NCBI RefSeq assembly: GCF_032118995.1
Contig: NC_092662.1
Span: 4,588,001 to 4,652,000 of the forward strand
DNA from: Asterias amurensis
Taxonomy: Eukaryota > Echinodermata > Asteroidea > Forcipulatida > Asteriidae
Direction of reading: 5' to 3'
Length of the DNA stretch: 64,000 nt
Below, one piece after another: positions 47,865-64,000 of this stretch (position 1 is its first letter; every line of letters starts with the position of its first letter). The notes under the pieces are model-generated. The model was not told where the DNA came from, made no database searches, and saw only the letters and a list, made by a program, of their open reading frames with translations. The translations under genes and the position numbers were made by a program.

Positions 47865-48125
47865 TCTTTCAATATCATCCTGAGTGGTTTTGAATGATAT
47901 ATAAACTATGCCAGCCTGCAATATGATATAGTACGGTGAATGCATCCACACAGTACACAGTCAATCCTCTCACTGTTTGATAGTTTTTTATCATCTGCTG
48001 TGGTTTTGAATATTTGATAAACTATGTCAGCCTGCAATAACATGTTATGACTGTGCAGTACACAGTCGACCCTCCTACTATCTGACCATTCAATATCATC
48101 TACTGTAATTTTTGTAGTATTGTGA
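47865..48125. repeat. Tandem repeat with ACAGTC(G/A)A(C/T)CCTCCTAC, inverted relative
   Basis: Two units of about 125 bp contain TCAATATCATC, TTTGAAT, AAACTATG(C/T)CAGCCTGCAAT and CAGTACACAGTC(A/G)A. This is the complement of the CACAGTAGGAGGGTTGACTG repeat at 19180-19455 and 29440-29650. Confidence 0.65.
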
Positions 48126-49161
48126 GTGTGCCCAACACAACACCACGATGGGAGACTTTGGGGGACACTTGGTGGCAGCAGATTTGATCATGTTATGAAA
48201 AAAGCTAAACCTTAAAGTCTGGTTCATACTTCATGCGAATGCTTCGTGCGAAATGAAGTTTCTTGCGTCACAAAAGGAAGAGCAGCGCGTACCGATTGTT
48301 GTGCACCAAGTTTTGCATCGCGTTCGCAGGATGTATGAGCCAGGGTTTAGTTTTGATTCTAATTTCTTATAGAAAAGTAAATTTTCTTGAAAAGCAACAT
48401 TAACTTATTTAATGTGTATATTTAACCCTTTCCTATGCATCAGTAATATTTGACTTCAAAGCAAACATGTTGAGTTCTGTAAAACTGAAATTATGCATTA
48501 CAGTTGCATGTGTATTTTTTATAATATTTTTCTTGTCCAGTCCGATCATAAACCTATTAAAAATGGTCTGTTTGTGGCCAAATCCCACAACGTCAGCCCC
48601 TTGAAGAATGTTGTCAATTTCTTTATACTATTTGGTCATGACCATCAAAAGCATAGAGTGAAATTGACTTCAAACATGATTTTTGAAATTTTACCGTTTA
48701 TGTTCACGCTGGAAGAATAATCTGCAATTGGAAACACAATATTCTCGGGTTCAAATTCTCAGATTCTAATTTTTGCAAACACTTATCGTTTACACTTTTC
48801 TGATATAGAATTCGAATGGAATCAAAGCTTCTGGATAGATGGTTTAATTTGGATAAATTTCTTGATGTATTGTATGCAGGATGCATCTACACGCAACATC
48901 TTCTCCCTTTCACAAAAAAAAAAGCACATTATAGACTCGCCCTACAGGCATGGTGTCATGTTACAGCATTATGGAACATTACATGGAGATATGTATAAAT
49001 TGGACCATTCATCATCGGATGAGAGTGGGGAAATCTCGGGGGAGTGGGGGCGCTTACTTTACTGTGAATATCAAGGAGCTAGAAGAGGGAATGATGAATA
49101 GCACAAGGGACCTGTACTTTTGTAAATTTTTACTTTCATCTTAATTTTGTTTTACAATTTG

Positions 49162-49540
49162 TTAAAGGAACACGTTGCCTTGGATTGGTCGAGTTGGTCT
49201 TTGAAAATCGTTCTATAACCGTTAGTTGTAAAATGTATATGGTTAGAAAGATATTGTAAAAGTAGAATACAATGATCTACACAATTATGCCTCGAAATTG
49301 CGTGGTTTTCTTGTTACCCTGTCGACTAACACGGTCGGCCATTTATGTTGACTCCCATAAATGGCCGACCGTGAAAGTTCGCGACGTAAAAGGAAAACCG
49401 GGCAGTTTCGAGTGATACTTGTGTGGATTATTATATTCTACTTTTAAAACATCTTTCTAACCATATGCATTTCATAACAATGGGTTTCAAACGCTTTTAA
49501 TAGATCAACTCGTCTGATCCAAGGCAACGTGTTCCTTTAA
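49162..49540. mobile_element. TTAA-flanked near-perfect hairpin MITE, AGGAACACG family, copy 5
   Basis: This 379-bp copy runs from TTAAAGGAACACGTTGCC to GGCAACGTGTTCCTTTAA. The centre is CGGTCGGCCATTTATG followed by its complement. Confidence 0.85.
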
Positions 49541-50354
49541 AAACACATATGGAGGATTTCTTATGATTGAGTTCTTTTAAAAATTATCAGTTTATTGCTG
49601 ACAGAATGCAAATTTAACAAAATGAACATTTGTTTTCCTCTAAAATAATATCCTACAAAAATACGCTTGTAAGATTATGTTATCATGCATCTTTATCCAT
49701 GGTTTTTGACATTGCTTTCAGACGAACACTTGACTGAGTATGCATTATAATCTAAACCATGCACTTAACTACATTGTCATGCTAGAAACATTTTCATGCA
49801 ATTTATGTATCTTTGTATCTTTTAGAAATTGTAAACTTGGGTGTTTCATTGATAATGATGCTGATTATTACTACTACTAATATTATTATCATAAAAACTA
49901 GAGATTTCATCTTCAGACTAATGAATTGCATAGACAGGTATAGCACCATAACTGAAAGCTCTGTGTACAAAAATAAATACTGTTGGGTTTTTTTGTAACA
50001 AAAGTTCTTTTTAAATACAGCACCATATTTTAAGATAATCTTTTAAAAAATATCAAGGAGTAAAATACATTCCCCCAAAACGGCTTACCAACCAAACTGC
50101 TGTGGTACAAATCCACAATGTGGTAGTGTCCTTTTGTTTATACCCAAGCTGCTAGAGCCTTTCCTAATGGCTTCATACATGTATTTAGTTTTTCTAACAC
50201 AGATTAGGATCTGATTATTTCACTACATGTTCACAACTTTGCTAAAGTAGGATTAGAAACTTTGCATGGTGGAAATCTGATATACGATATAGAAAGGTTT
50301 GCGGTAACACCATGTAATGACTATCTCTAATGAGTTGAGGTGATTCTGAAAAGA

Positions 50355-50530
50355 ACCGTTGGTTTCAAATTTGCTCAGCACAGAAAATCTATTGCTTACA
50401 GAAACAGGTAACCAGCCCAAATTGCAAACTGTTGTGACTGGTGCCCCATTCGATATTTGCTAAGCAAAGAAAATTTGTTAAGCAGTATTTTCTGCTTAAC
50501 AGCTTCAGCTATCTGCTGAGAAAAGTTATC
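50355..50530. mobile_element. Diverged GCTTAGCAG-family MITE
   Basis: TTGCTTACAGAAACAGGTAACCAG, GTGACTGGTGCCCCAT, TTTGCTAAGCAAAGAAAATT and TCTGCTTAACAGCTTC follow the family order. The termini are eroded. Confidence 0.5.
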
Positions 50531-50677
50531 TTTTCAACCAGTAGTAACTGCCATGCAGCTCTAAATTGACCCTCGCCCAAAACCACAAGTTTGTTTTTGA
50601 AACACAACCTCCATCCCAAGTGACCTCATCAGATAACATAACAATAAATTAAAAACATTGAAAACAAGGTTAGACAC

Positions 50678-53600
50678 TCAAAGTTCTTGGTGTGGGAACT
50701 TTTCACTGCGTATATGCCTGCCGAAATGGGTGGCCTTACTCCCTGTAAAGATTTCATATTTGTTGATGATTTCATCCACACTGAGCTTGCCATCTCCATC
50801 CCTGTCTGCAACATCAATTAGATGAATAGCCTGGATGGAATTAAAATTTTAAAGAACATATCAGTATTTTTTTCTTGGCTTACTTACTCTAAACGCACCT
50901 TAGGATGGTTGTGATCTTTAATAACGCAACTGGACACCTTTGGTAATTGTCAAATACCAGTATCCTCACCTGATGTATCCCAACATAAATTATGCATAAA
51001 ATAATGAACCTGGGAAAATTCTAACTTAATGTGGTCTTCAAAATGCAAGAAAATAATGACACAAACACACCATTGTGGCACAAGTTGTTTGCTTTCAGAT
51101 GCCTGAGAAAGCAAGTCTTTTAAAAGTTTTTTTTTTCAGAATCAAATGTTTTAGTGGAAAAAAGGGTCCTCTTTCTCAAAAACTACATTACTTCAGAGAG
51201 TCGTTCCCTCAATGTTTTATACTATCAACAGGTCTCTGTAACAAGCTGTCCTAAACGGCAGCAACAATATTATTATTGGGCTCTTTGCCTACCCCAAGCG
51301 ATGACAGAAAAACTTGCACGGTAGAATTGCTCGGTGCCAATTCGATTTTTACACTAATATATTGTTAGTGACTAACAAATGTGTCCAATGACTTTAAAAT
51401 CAATAATGCAAAATTTTATGCAAAACAATCCACCAGGCAAATGTCAACCGAGGGTGGTTTAGATGTTAACAAAGACACACACTATGTTACACTTGCCTCT
51501 TTCTCTGCTGTGGTTTGGTAGCGAGGTTTAACCCATTGAACCAGCTCATCTCCTTCCATCACACCATTGCCATCTTTATCAAGTTGCTGTTTGAAGATCT
51601 CCCGCTCCTCTTCCACCCATAGTGGCTCCTTTCTCTTCCCTGTCAAGTCTGTGGAAGAAAATTCAAAGGTTAATACCTTGGTTTATTTGTTGGTTGGTCT
51701 AGCTGCAGTTAACCATACAATACTATCAACCACAGCAATCATACCCTCTCCTTTTACCACCAGTGACATAACCAAATCACCCACACAAAAATGACTCATA
51801 TGTGCAGACCTGGAAATCAATGACTTATTTTTTGGTTTTATCATTTGGACTTTTTTATTAAGCCACAACACCATAGGCTTTGTACATATTGGTATTAGAA
51901 CGTCCTCGCTCTGTCAAAACACCAGGGGTGGATTTCACAAAAAGTTACGGCTAAACTTATCAACTACAAGACTTCTGTGTTAATTAAACAATTGATATGT
52001 GAACCAGTTGTCTCATGAATATGTATGTCTTTGAATATGCAGGAGGTTTATTTTAATAATTTGCATACAGACCTGGTAAGTCATTTCCATCATGATATTT
52101 CCCAATAAATTCATCCATTTCCACAGCACCATCTCCATTCAGATCAAAGTCCTCCAAGAGTTTCTCGATGACCACTTCCTTTGCAGAAAATAAACGAATG
52201 TATTAAGAACATCTTGGCTGTAAAGAGATTTTCGTTTTCCAACTGATCGAAAGTCCAGTCATAGATTGTACATGAGAAATGGTCTTTTGGCTAGTAACTT
52301 TTTTTCTGATAAGATGTGACACTACATACCTGCATACCGTCAACAGCATTGGGGTTGTAGAATGCCAAAAGCTCTTCTCCTTCCAGGAATCCATCTTTGT
52401 TTTTGTCAGCCATCTTGAACATTTTCTTGTTGCTTTTGAACTCCTTTATAACAAATAAGAACAATACTTGGTATTTATTTGGCGCTTATAAAAGCATCTT
52501 ACTACCCTTGTTCATTGAGCCTTGAGCTTTTCTTAAACCATCTCAACTCCTTAATGCATATTGAAGCACCAGCTGACAAATGAGATCACATTGGGTCAAC
52601 AGGCCTAGGTTAGCCATCTTTTTACCATTAAAAGCAATGTAACCAAACTGAGGCCGGAAGTGGAAAATAGTCTGGTCCCTCTAGCTCTAGTACAATAAGA
52701 ATCACCAGTCATTATTATAAATACACACAGGGAACCTTTACCATTCTCATTTCATCATCGGGATATTGCTCATCACTTTCCGGTATGAAACCCAAGACGT
52801 GCTGACTGTACTCCTCCCAAGACAGGCGACCATCTTTGTTCTTGTCTTGGATTAGCATGTGCTCTTCAGCGATGACTCTGTCGATGTTTTTCAAGGAGCC
52901 GATGACCCACTCCTGCAGTTCCTCTGTGAAGGGGGTTCAGGGAATAAAATTTGTGAAAAGAAGAACTTAATTGTGATGTCAGATTTTGAAATCATCAAGT
53001 TTCAACTTAAGGTCAGAGAATTCTAATTCCTGTAAATGACAAATACAGGCCTCGATTGGGTGCCGTTTGCTTTTGCTGTGGTGTCCTTAGCACAGTTCAA
53101 ATACAAATTCAATTTTTCTCATTAAGTGCCCCTTACCAGAGGAAAATTGATGTGTCCCTTCAAGAAACAAGTTCCAAGACCTGCAAATGTTTGTATTTCT
53201 TTAACATATTTCTTTACCTTTATCTAGATGGCCATCAGCGTTGACATCGGCTTTTTTCAGGATCACTTGAAGACGTGCCTTGCTTTCCTCCTCAGATAGT
53301 GTCTTGAACTCCTTGGCAGCCCTCTGTTACACAAGAATAACAAAAGGTTAACCCTCCTACCTTTGGTATCATTTTCCAGTGAGGTGATCAACCATTTGAA
53401 ACTGGATTCAACTGTATGGGTTATGTATGGTGGACAGCTGTGCAAAGAACTAACCTTGTGTGTTCTATGAAGTACGCTTACACCCCTATGCAACATTATT
53501 CAAAAATGGTTAAAAATTCCTGGGGGGGGGGGGTTTCTTATGATCCTCAAGGTCATCTTTTCCCCCTACCCCTCAACACTCCCTACTCACATATCCACCA

Positions 53601-53737
53601 AGAAACATCTCATGATCAAAGGGCTTTGTCCGGGTAAGGTCCAAGTCCAGATCCGATGGCGGGACGCCTAACCCGTGCAACATCACCACAGCTGTCAGTA
53701 AGAGGATGCTCAAGCAGATACCTTTTGTTGATGACAT
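50678..53737 (-). CDS. RCN2: Reticulocalbin-like CREC protein (six EF-hands), closest to RCN2
   Basis: Seven exons join in phase into 319 residues: 53737-53591, 53323-53218, 52923-52742, 52443-52330, 52178-52073, 51648-51497 and 50830-50678 (stop included). Residues 1 to about 24 form a hydrophobic signal peptide (ICLSILLLTAVVML). FDHEMFLGGY (40-49) is the CREC motif after it. Six complete EF-hand loops start at D75, D111, D158, D195, D242 and D278, each with G at position 6 and E at position 12. The protein ends in HQEL, an HDEL/KDEL-like retention signal, so it should sit in the secretory pathway lumen and bind calcium. AIHLIDVADRDGDGKLS and the FGRHI...HQEL tail resemble human RCN2 more than RCN1, RCN3 or SDF4; the paralogue is not certain. 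The intron after 51497 uses a GC donor (GAG|GCAAGT). Confidence 0.9.
50926..51400. mobile_element. Diverged GGCAGTGGACA-family MITE with an insert, in a reticulocalbin intron
   Basis: The left ACTGGACACCTTTGGTAATTG and right AAATGTGTCCAATGACTTTAA ends, with TTCTCAAAAACTACATTACTT-like and TTTTATACTATCAACAG blocks between, mark the family. About 120 bp of unrelated sequence (near 51245-51355) interrupts it. Confidence 0.55.
53060..53170 (-). repeat. Interspersed GGGCAC-rich repeat, partial copy 4
   Basis: GGGTGCCGTTTGC, TGGTGTCCTTAG, AGTGCCCCTTACCAGAGGAAAA and TGTGTCCCTTC are diverged complements of the blocks at 2095-2265. It lies in a reticulocalbin intron. Confidence 0.4.
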
Positions 53738-54912
53738 TTTGACACCTGAGTGAGATGAGAAGATCCAATTAAAAGCCAGTTTCAAAAAACAACGTAGAGA
53801 AAGTCTTGTGGTTCACTAAAGTAATATAATTTACTTTGATTCATAATTTGTATTCACAAACAGTACAATATTAGTATCATCATTAATTATAAAAATAGGT
53901 TTTACCCCCCCCCCCCTCCCAATCCCCCCCTCCCCCCAACTGTGTGGCAAAGCGCCTCTACAGATTTTCCTTCTTCCATGCATGGCCATTACAAGTCCCC
54001 CCAACCCTAGTTGTGATAACGTAACCCTCCTCGCCGTCGGCAGGAGGGTTATGTTATCGCATGTAACTACCCGCCCCCCCCCCCCACCACCATTGCCCAC
54101 CACTATATCAACCGATACCATTGATTAGTTTTTATCAGAGGGGATGTGCAAACAGATTACAATCATCATGGATGGAGCAAATGAATGATACAACCAATCA
54201 AGAAAACTCTAACATGATCTAGAATGATAACTTTCTCCCGTGGTTTAACCGCGTTTAACCAATTAAATTTGAGATAGATACCCATGTTCTGTTCAAACTT
54301 TACACCGGAAGTGCATTGACTCACCATGGACTCACACACCAACACCGACAACAGAAAAGTAAGTGCGACTACGAATGCGATATAAAAGGAAAACGGTTAC
54401 AGTACTTGTCCTTTTGTACCTTACTAATGTTTACTTTTTACCATAGAAATAAAACCTGTTTATCCCCATTGCTGATAAATAAAATCATTAATCCGCACCA
54501 TACTCACCTAAAAACAGCACACACACGGCGATCGAGTTTTGAGAAGTTCAAAGGTTGATAACATGAACTTACCATTTTGAGTACAGGTAATACTTTTACT
54601 TGTGCGTAAACTCTAACTGTGTTTAACAATGTTTTCTGCAAAAACACAATTATAAAAATTTAAAAAACCCATTTATTTAGCTGAAAATTTTAAATGAATT
54701 AGATCTTTATATCTATTTTGATCACTCTTTGGGTTTTTTATAAGGAAAATTAAAAGATATTTACTTTTCTTTAGAAGTGGTATCGCCCAGCCAGCCACAC
54801 GTGATTTCTCAACGGCTATTTGCGGACGTTCTCTGCACAAACGACACGTGATGACGACGACTGTTTGTAAGCATTACATGAGAAAAGTGTCAGCAGTATC
54901 ACAACAACAATA
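53738..54912. promoter_or_regulatory. Divergent region between the reticulocalbin and ALDH9A1 genes
   Basis: The two ATGs are 1.2 kb apart. On the reticulocalbin side an acceptor (CACTCAG at 53746-53752, minus) lies 8 bases upstream of the ATG, and a good donor (CCATG|GTGAGT) lies at 54319-54329, so a spliced 5'UTR is likely. Between them are C-rich runs (near 53906-53936 and 54074) and a hairpin at 54013-54062. On the ALDH9A1 side two CACGTG boxes lie at 54798-54803 and 54845-54850, 115 and 68 bases before the ATG. Confidence 0.45.
54013..54062. mobile_element. Fifty-base palindrome in the reticulocalbin 5'UTR intron
   Basis: The left arm GTGATAACGTAACCCTCCT mirrors the right arm AGGAGGGTTATGTTATCGCA around a CGCCGTCGGC centre, with one or two mismatches. 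It could be a small foldback element or its footprint. Confidence 0.6.
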
Positions 54913-60543
<5,631 letters not shown>

Positions 60544-60595
60544 AACAGAACTTTTTTACCAGACTGTGGGCCTTTTGCCAAACCCTATGTACTGA

Positions 60596-60790
60596 GTTCA
60601 GTTTCATGGAGTTGCTTAAGCACAAACAAAAGTAGCTAAGCACAATCAAATTATGCTTAGTAGACTATTTACCAGCCAAATTGCCATTTTGCATGTACAA
60701 TCTGTAATGGGTACCCTGCCAAATTTTGCTTAGCAGAAACTTGTTAAGCAATATTGTCTGTTATATAAGGAGCTCTATGAAATTAGCCCC
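60596..60790. mobile_element. GCTTAGCAG-family MITE in the ALDH9A1 3' region
   Basis: The left AGTTTCATGGAGTTGCTTAAGC and the right GGAGCTCTATGAAATTAGCCC are inverted ends. TATGCTTAGTAGAC, TTTACCAGCCAAATTGCC and TTTTGCTTAGCAGAAAC lie between. It starts about 50 bp after the stop codon, so it is probably part of the mRNA. Confidence 0.7.
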
Positions 60791-60829
60791 GGGATTTACT
60801 CTCTAAATGTAAACAAGTGAAAAACCACT

Positions 60830-61025
60830 TGTTTTGTCCGCCATACACCCTTGCAAAGAGCCATAAGGCAGACAACTCTTTTTACAGTGAAAGACAGGTA
60901 CTTTCAACTCGATTTAGATTGAAGTTCGTTTCAATTTCGCTCAAAAAGAGTGACACAGATTGACTTTCACTCTCCAAAACAACTTGACACCACGTGAAAT
61001 GTTCACTCTTTTATATTAAAAGAGA
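60830..61025 (-). repeat. Dispersed repeat with GAGTGAAAGT motifs, pair member 2 (inverted)
   Basis: GTCCGCCATACACCC, TTGCAAAGAGCCATA, CAGTGAAAGACAGGTACTTT, CGCTCAAAAAGAGTGACACAG and TTGACTTTCACTCTC are the complements of blocks at 8728-8925. Confidence 0.6.
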
Positions 61026-62679
61026 ATACGGAGGTCATGACCTCTGTTGCTCTGGCCTTGGTCTTGGCCTTGGTGTCCCGTCCAAAGTTTCCCAATAAGA
61101 TTAACAATGGAGGTGCCCTTGGCAAAATGAAATAAACTGATCCATTAGGCTCTGCCCATGACGCACGTGTGAGCAAGAACATGTGAGCCTCTCCAATGCC
61201 TTTCTGCACAATCTGCCGCGCGTGCCAAGCATACGCACAGGCATGTCGGACCTTATTTGTTGGACCTTCGTTGCATTGTGATTGGTCAATACGCAATGGG
61301 GCGGAGCTTAATGGATCGGTCTATTGGCCTTGCCTTTTTAAAGATGATATTCCAGGTCTGGCTCTGGTAGGGGCTAGTCTGAAATTTTTTTTTTGTGCTA
61401 CAGCTAGAAAGCTGTCTCTTTAGAGGAATATTACTCTCTAAAAAGAACAATTACATCATTGGTATTTGTTGTATTATTTGAGAAAATGTTGATTTGTGGG
61501 GTAGGAATTGTCATAAAATATTCACATTATTTTAGGTATTTTAGACTGCCGAGAAAATCAAGTGCAGTTGGTGACGAATGTAATTTGTCAGACAGACTTT
61601 GTTGTATTAAAACTCACATGCTCGATCAACTGATAGTTTGCATAGTTTTCCCACATTGGGAACTTTATAAGATTTTAATTAAAATTATGGTGAAAGGCGT
61701 GTACTCTGTTTTCAGTTGTCATGAAAGTGCACAAAAATCACTGGCAAATCTTGCCCTTTTTATAGATTTCACTCAAGGGAGGACACTTAATTTGCTGAAA
61801 TTTTCACAGTTTATTGTGTAATAAAGGGTGGGAATAAATTACTTTATCAAAGAGATTATATTTGTTTGTTTGGGGTTTCCTTTCAATTTGTTTGTAATAC
61901 AGTGAGGAATAACTTTTTCTCACATGAACCAATTTTCACTGATTTGTTAAATATATATATATTTTGTTGGTAGTATATTTCCGCTGATTGAATCATTTTT
62001 GGTTGAATGACTCTGTTACTTTCAAAGTAAACAAAAAACATGTAACAAGTTAACAAACTTTTGCACATGCCATAGACAATGCAGAGAATACAAGGCATGC
62101 AAAGTGTTTGGACATAATGGACCCGAGTTACCAGTCATGTCGAGATCCGAACAATACTTAATTTTTAGTTTTTAATTAACTATTGCTTATTGTTTGTGAT
62201 TTTGTGTGCGAATACCTCAAATAAAAGCATAAACTTACTCAAATCTGTAACAGCTATTTGATTTTCAAATCTAAATTTTATTGTGTGAAATGAAGATGAC
62301 TATGTGAACTGAATACAAACATGGGTCTCAGAAATTCGGCTTGGTCCTTTATGTCATGTCGCGATTATTGTATTCCCTTATTTAGACCTAATTATAAAAA
62401 GCAGTAAAACTTTTGGCCATATAAAATCAATCCTCCCGCCAAAATATAATTGGTCTTCAAATAAACATATTTCATTACATAAAAAAGAGGGCTTCCAAGT
62501 TTCTTAGATGTTATCTCACAAAGTTTTTTTTTTTAAAGTTTTTTTAAACTTACATTATAAGATATTATCTAAGGAATTTGGAAGCCTGTCTTTTTGTATT
62601 TTTATAAGATAATATAAGGTATTGGGAAGCCTGTCTTTTTGTATTTAATGAAATAAGTCTGTAGTTTTAAGCTAGCGCT

Positions 62680-62922
62680 GTTTGTCAGAGTGGTGCGCCC
62701 TCTTGGGACTTTCATTCGAGCGCCAAAGAAATCGTTGGCGCATGCGTATGTATCATCCCTTCGACGCGCCCGTCGACACGTGTGAACGACTGCAAAAAGG
62801 GAGCAGAATTTTCCACAAAAATTGTACCTTTTTCTGTGGGCAGAAATAGTTCAAACATGAGCCACCAATGCTTTCAGAACTATAGAGCAGGATGTTTCTT
62901 CAAAATAGCGGTTCAGAGATCG
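62680..62922 (+). promoter_or_regulatory. CpG-rich promoter and probable first exon of another plus-strand gene
   Basis: The stretch 62690-62800 is GC- and CpG-rich against an AT-rich background and contains GGCGCATGCG, a match to the NRF1 site core, plus CGACGCGCCCGTCGACACGTG. After it, ATG at 62857 opens 22 codons (MSHQCFQNYRAGCFFKIAVQ...) that end at a strong donor (TCG|GTAAGT, 62922/62923). No second exon is visible before the window ends, so the product cannot be named. The ATG could also be untranslated leader. Confidence 0.45.
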
Positions 62923-64000
62923 GTAAGTTTGTAAAATTTTCGGGGAAAATCAGGGAGGGAATTTTTGATAATTCAAACAAAATGCATTTTCGTTTGCCAG
63001 GCCCCAGTGCTTGTAAATGCCATAGCTTGGGAGAAATTGTTTCAATGTTTTATAACTTAAGTATTATTTTAAGATTTGTTGTTGTTTATTATTATTTGTT
63101 TTAAACCTCTCGGACAGTTACATTGACCAGAAGTAGTCCAGGGAAGTTTATAAAAGTTTAAAAACTGTTATCCAGTGTCTTCCACATTGTATCTGACCTC
63201 CAATTTTTGTAGCTTGCCAGACCTGGTCACTTTCTTTTGCTTTTCACTTCATTGACTTTATTTCCCTTTCATAATCCTGCAGAGCAATTTGAGCAGTAGT
63301 TGTAAATACATTTTTGGATTAACAGAGTGAAATCCTGGTCTGCATTATTTATTTTTATTCCCCCTTCTTTCATATCCTAAAAGGGGACAAGTCATTACTC
63401 CCAAATTTTAAACTTTTTAAATCTCTCTTTGCCAAAAAACCCCAAATTTTTCCCTTTTCGAGTGTCATTATAGGTTCTATTTCTTTCAGTTTGGATTCAA
63501 AACATTCTTCAATTGTCTCCCATCAATGATTTTTCTATCCAGTTCATAAACAAATAGCATACCAAGAGTGCCTAAAATGGGCTTGTTTCATAGAATGGCG
63601 GTGGAAATTTTGTGTAAATTAACCAGAAATGCCTCCCCATACTGAAGAATCGTGCACGACCTTGTGCCCCCCCCCCCCTAAAATGTAACCCTAGTTTTTG
63701 TGCAGCAATCCGGGCGAGGTAATATTAATAACACAGGACGTTTGTATTTAATTGGGACGCCATTTGGTGTTTTTTTCATTATGTAAAGAGTATGGCCTAG
63801 TATTATCATGGTGCAGCCAACTTGTTTTCCTTCATTCTTACCAATGTAACCAAACCGAAGCTGGAAGGCAGTGGTGTACGACCCCCTCCCCTAATGGCCC
63901 CCCCCCCCCTCCATTTAAAATCTAACCCTTTGGGATTGGAAATTTCCAGAGTAAACCTTTACATTTGATGTACTTTAATAGGGTGATCAATTTTGATGTT
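62923..64000. other. Probable first intron of the unnamed gene, right window edge
   Basis: This is AT-rich sequence with poly-C runs at about 63667-63679 and 63900-63910. No coding exon is recognised. Confidence 0.4.

Larger units (their letters stand above)
44700..50677. other. Convergent intergenic region (FAM124-like and reticulocalbin 3' ends)
   Basis: This holds the 3'UTRs of both genes. I could not place poly(A) sites with confidence. Recognised content: a SINE (45195-45275), two hairpin MITEs (46399-46790 and 49162-49540), a tandem array (47865-48125) and a GCTTAGCAG-family MITE (about 50355-50530). No coding exon is recognised. Confidence 0.5.
60544..62756. other. ALDH9A1 3'UTR and intergenic sequence
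   Basis: Downstream of the stop lie a GCTTAGCAG-family MITE (60596-60790) and the inverted partner of the 8.7-kb repeat (60830-61025). AATAAA signals occur at 61131, 61820, 61833 and 62220; none can be chosen from sequence alone. A 120-codon open frame at 61459-61821 resembles no protein I know. Confidence 0.5.

Noticed and set aside
61459-61821. 120-codon plus-strand open frame after ALDH9A1
   Set aside because: The translation shows no known motif, the region is AT-rich, and it most likely belongs to 3'UTR or intergenic sequence.

Overview
The window is animal nuclear DNA: short exons with GT-AG splice sites separated by large AT-rich introns, CpG-bearing promoters, and very many short non-coding interspersed repeats. 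The protein families and the density of foldback MITEs suggest a marine invertebrate deuterostome, most likely an echinoderm. That assignment is an inference, because no marker fixes the species. Five protein-coding genes can be supported by exons that I translated and joined in phase, plus a probable first exon of a sixth.

Layout, left to right. (1) 1-24.7 kb, minus strand: the 5' end of NOS1AP/CAPON. A putative 5'UTR exon lies at about 24.7 kb, the start exon is at 19465-19572, a second possible first exon is at 4738-4857, and the first PTB-domain exon is at 1010-1081. The rest of the gene lies beyond the left edge. (2) 28.3-34.3 kb, minus strand: a complete seven-exon PRPF38B spliceosome gene with a C-terminal RS domain. 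(3) 35.7-44.7 kb, plus strand: a FAM124-domain gene, divergent from PRPF38B. (4) 50.7-53.7 kb, minus strand: a complete seven-exon six-EF-hand reticulocalbin (CREC family, closest to RCN2) ending in HQEL. (5) 54.9-60.5 kb, plus strand: a complete nine-exon ALDH9A1-type aldehyde dehydrogenase with a mitochondrial-like presequence, divergent from the reticulocalbin. (6) 62.8 kb, plus strand: a CpG-rich promoter and probable first exon of another gene.

The genes do not form a functional pathway. They are arranged as two divergent pairs and one convergent pair. NOS1AP and ALDH9A1 also share a chromosome arm in human (1q23-q24), so part of this neighbourhood may be an old linkage.

The space between exons is dominated by small non-autonomous elements. 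At least five families start and end with TTAA and have inverted-repeat ends. The best is a 380-390 bp near-perfect hairpin present five times. Other foldback families, two or more tRNA-derived SINE families, several 95-210 bp tandem repeats, and a 143-bp palindrome with a 9-bp target duplication are also present. I saw no reverse transcriptase, transposase, LTR, capsid or envelope coding region.
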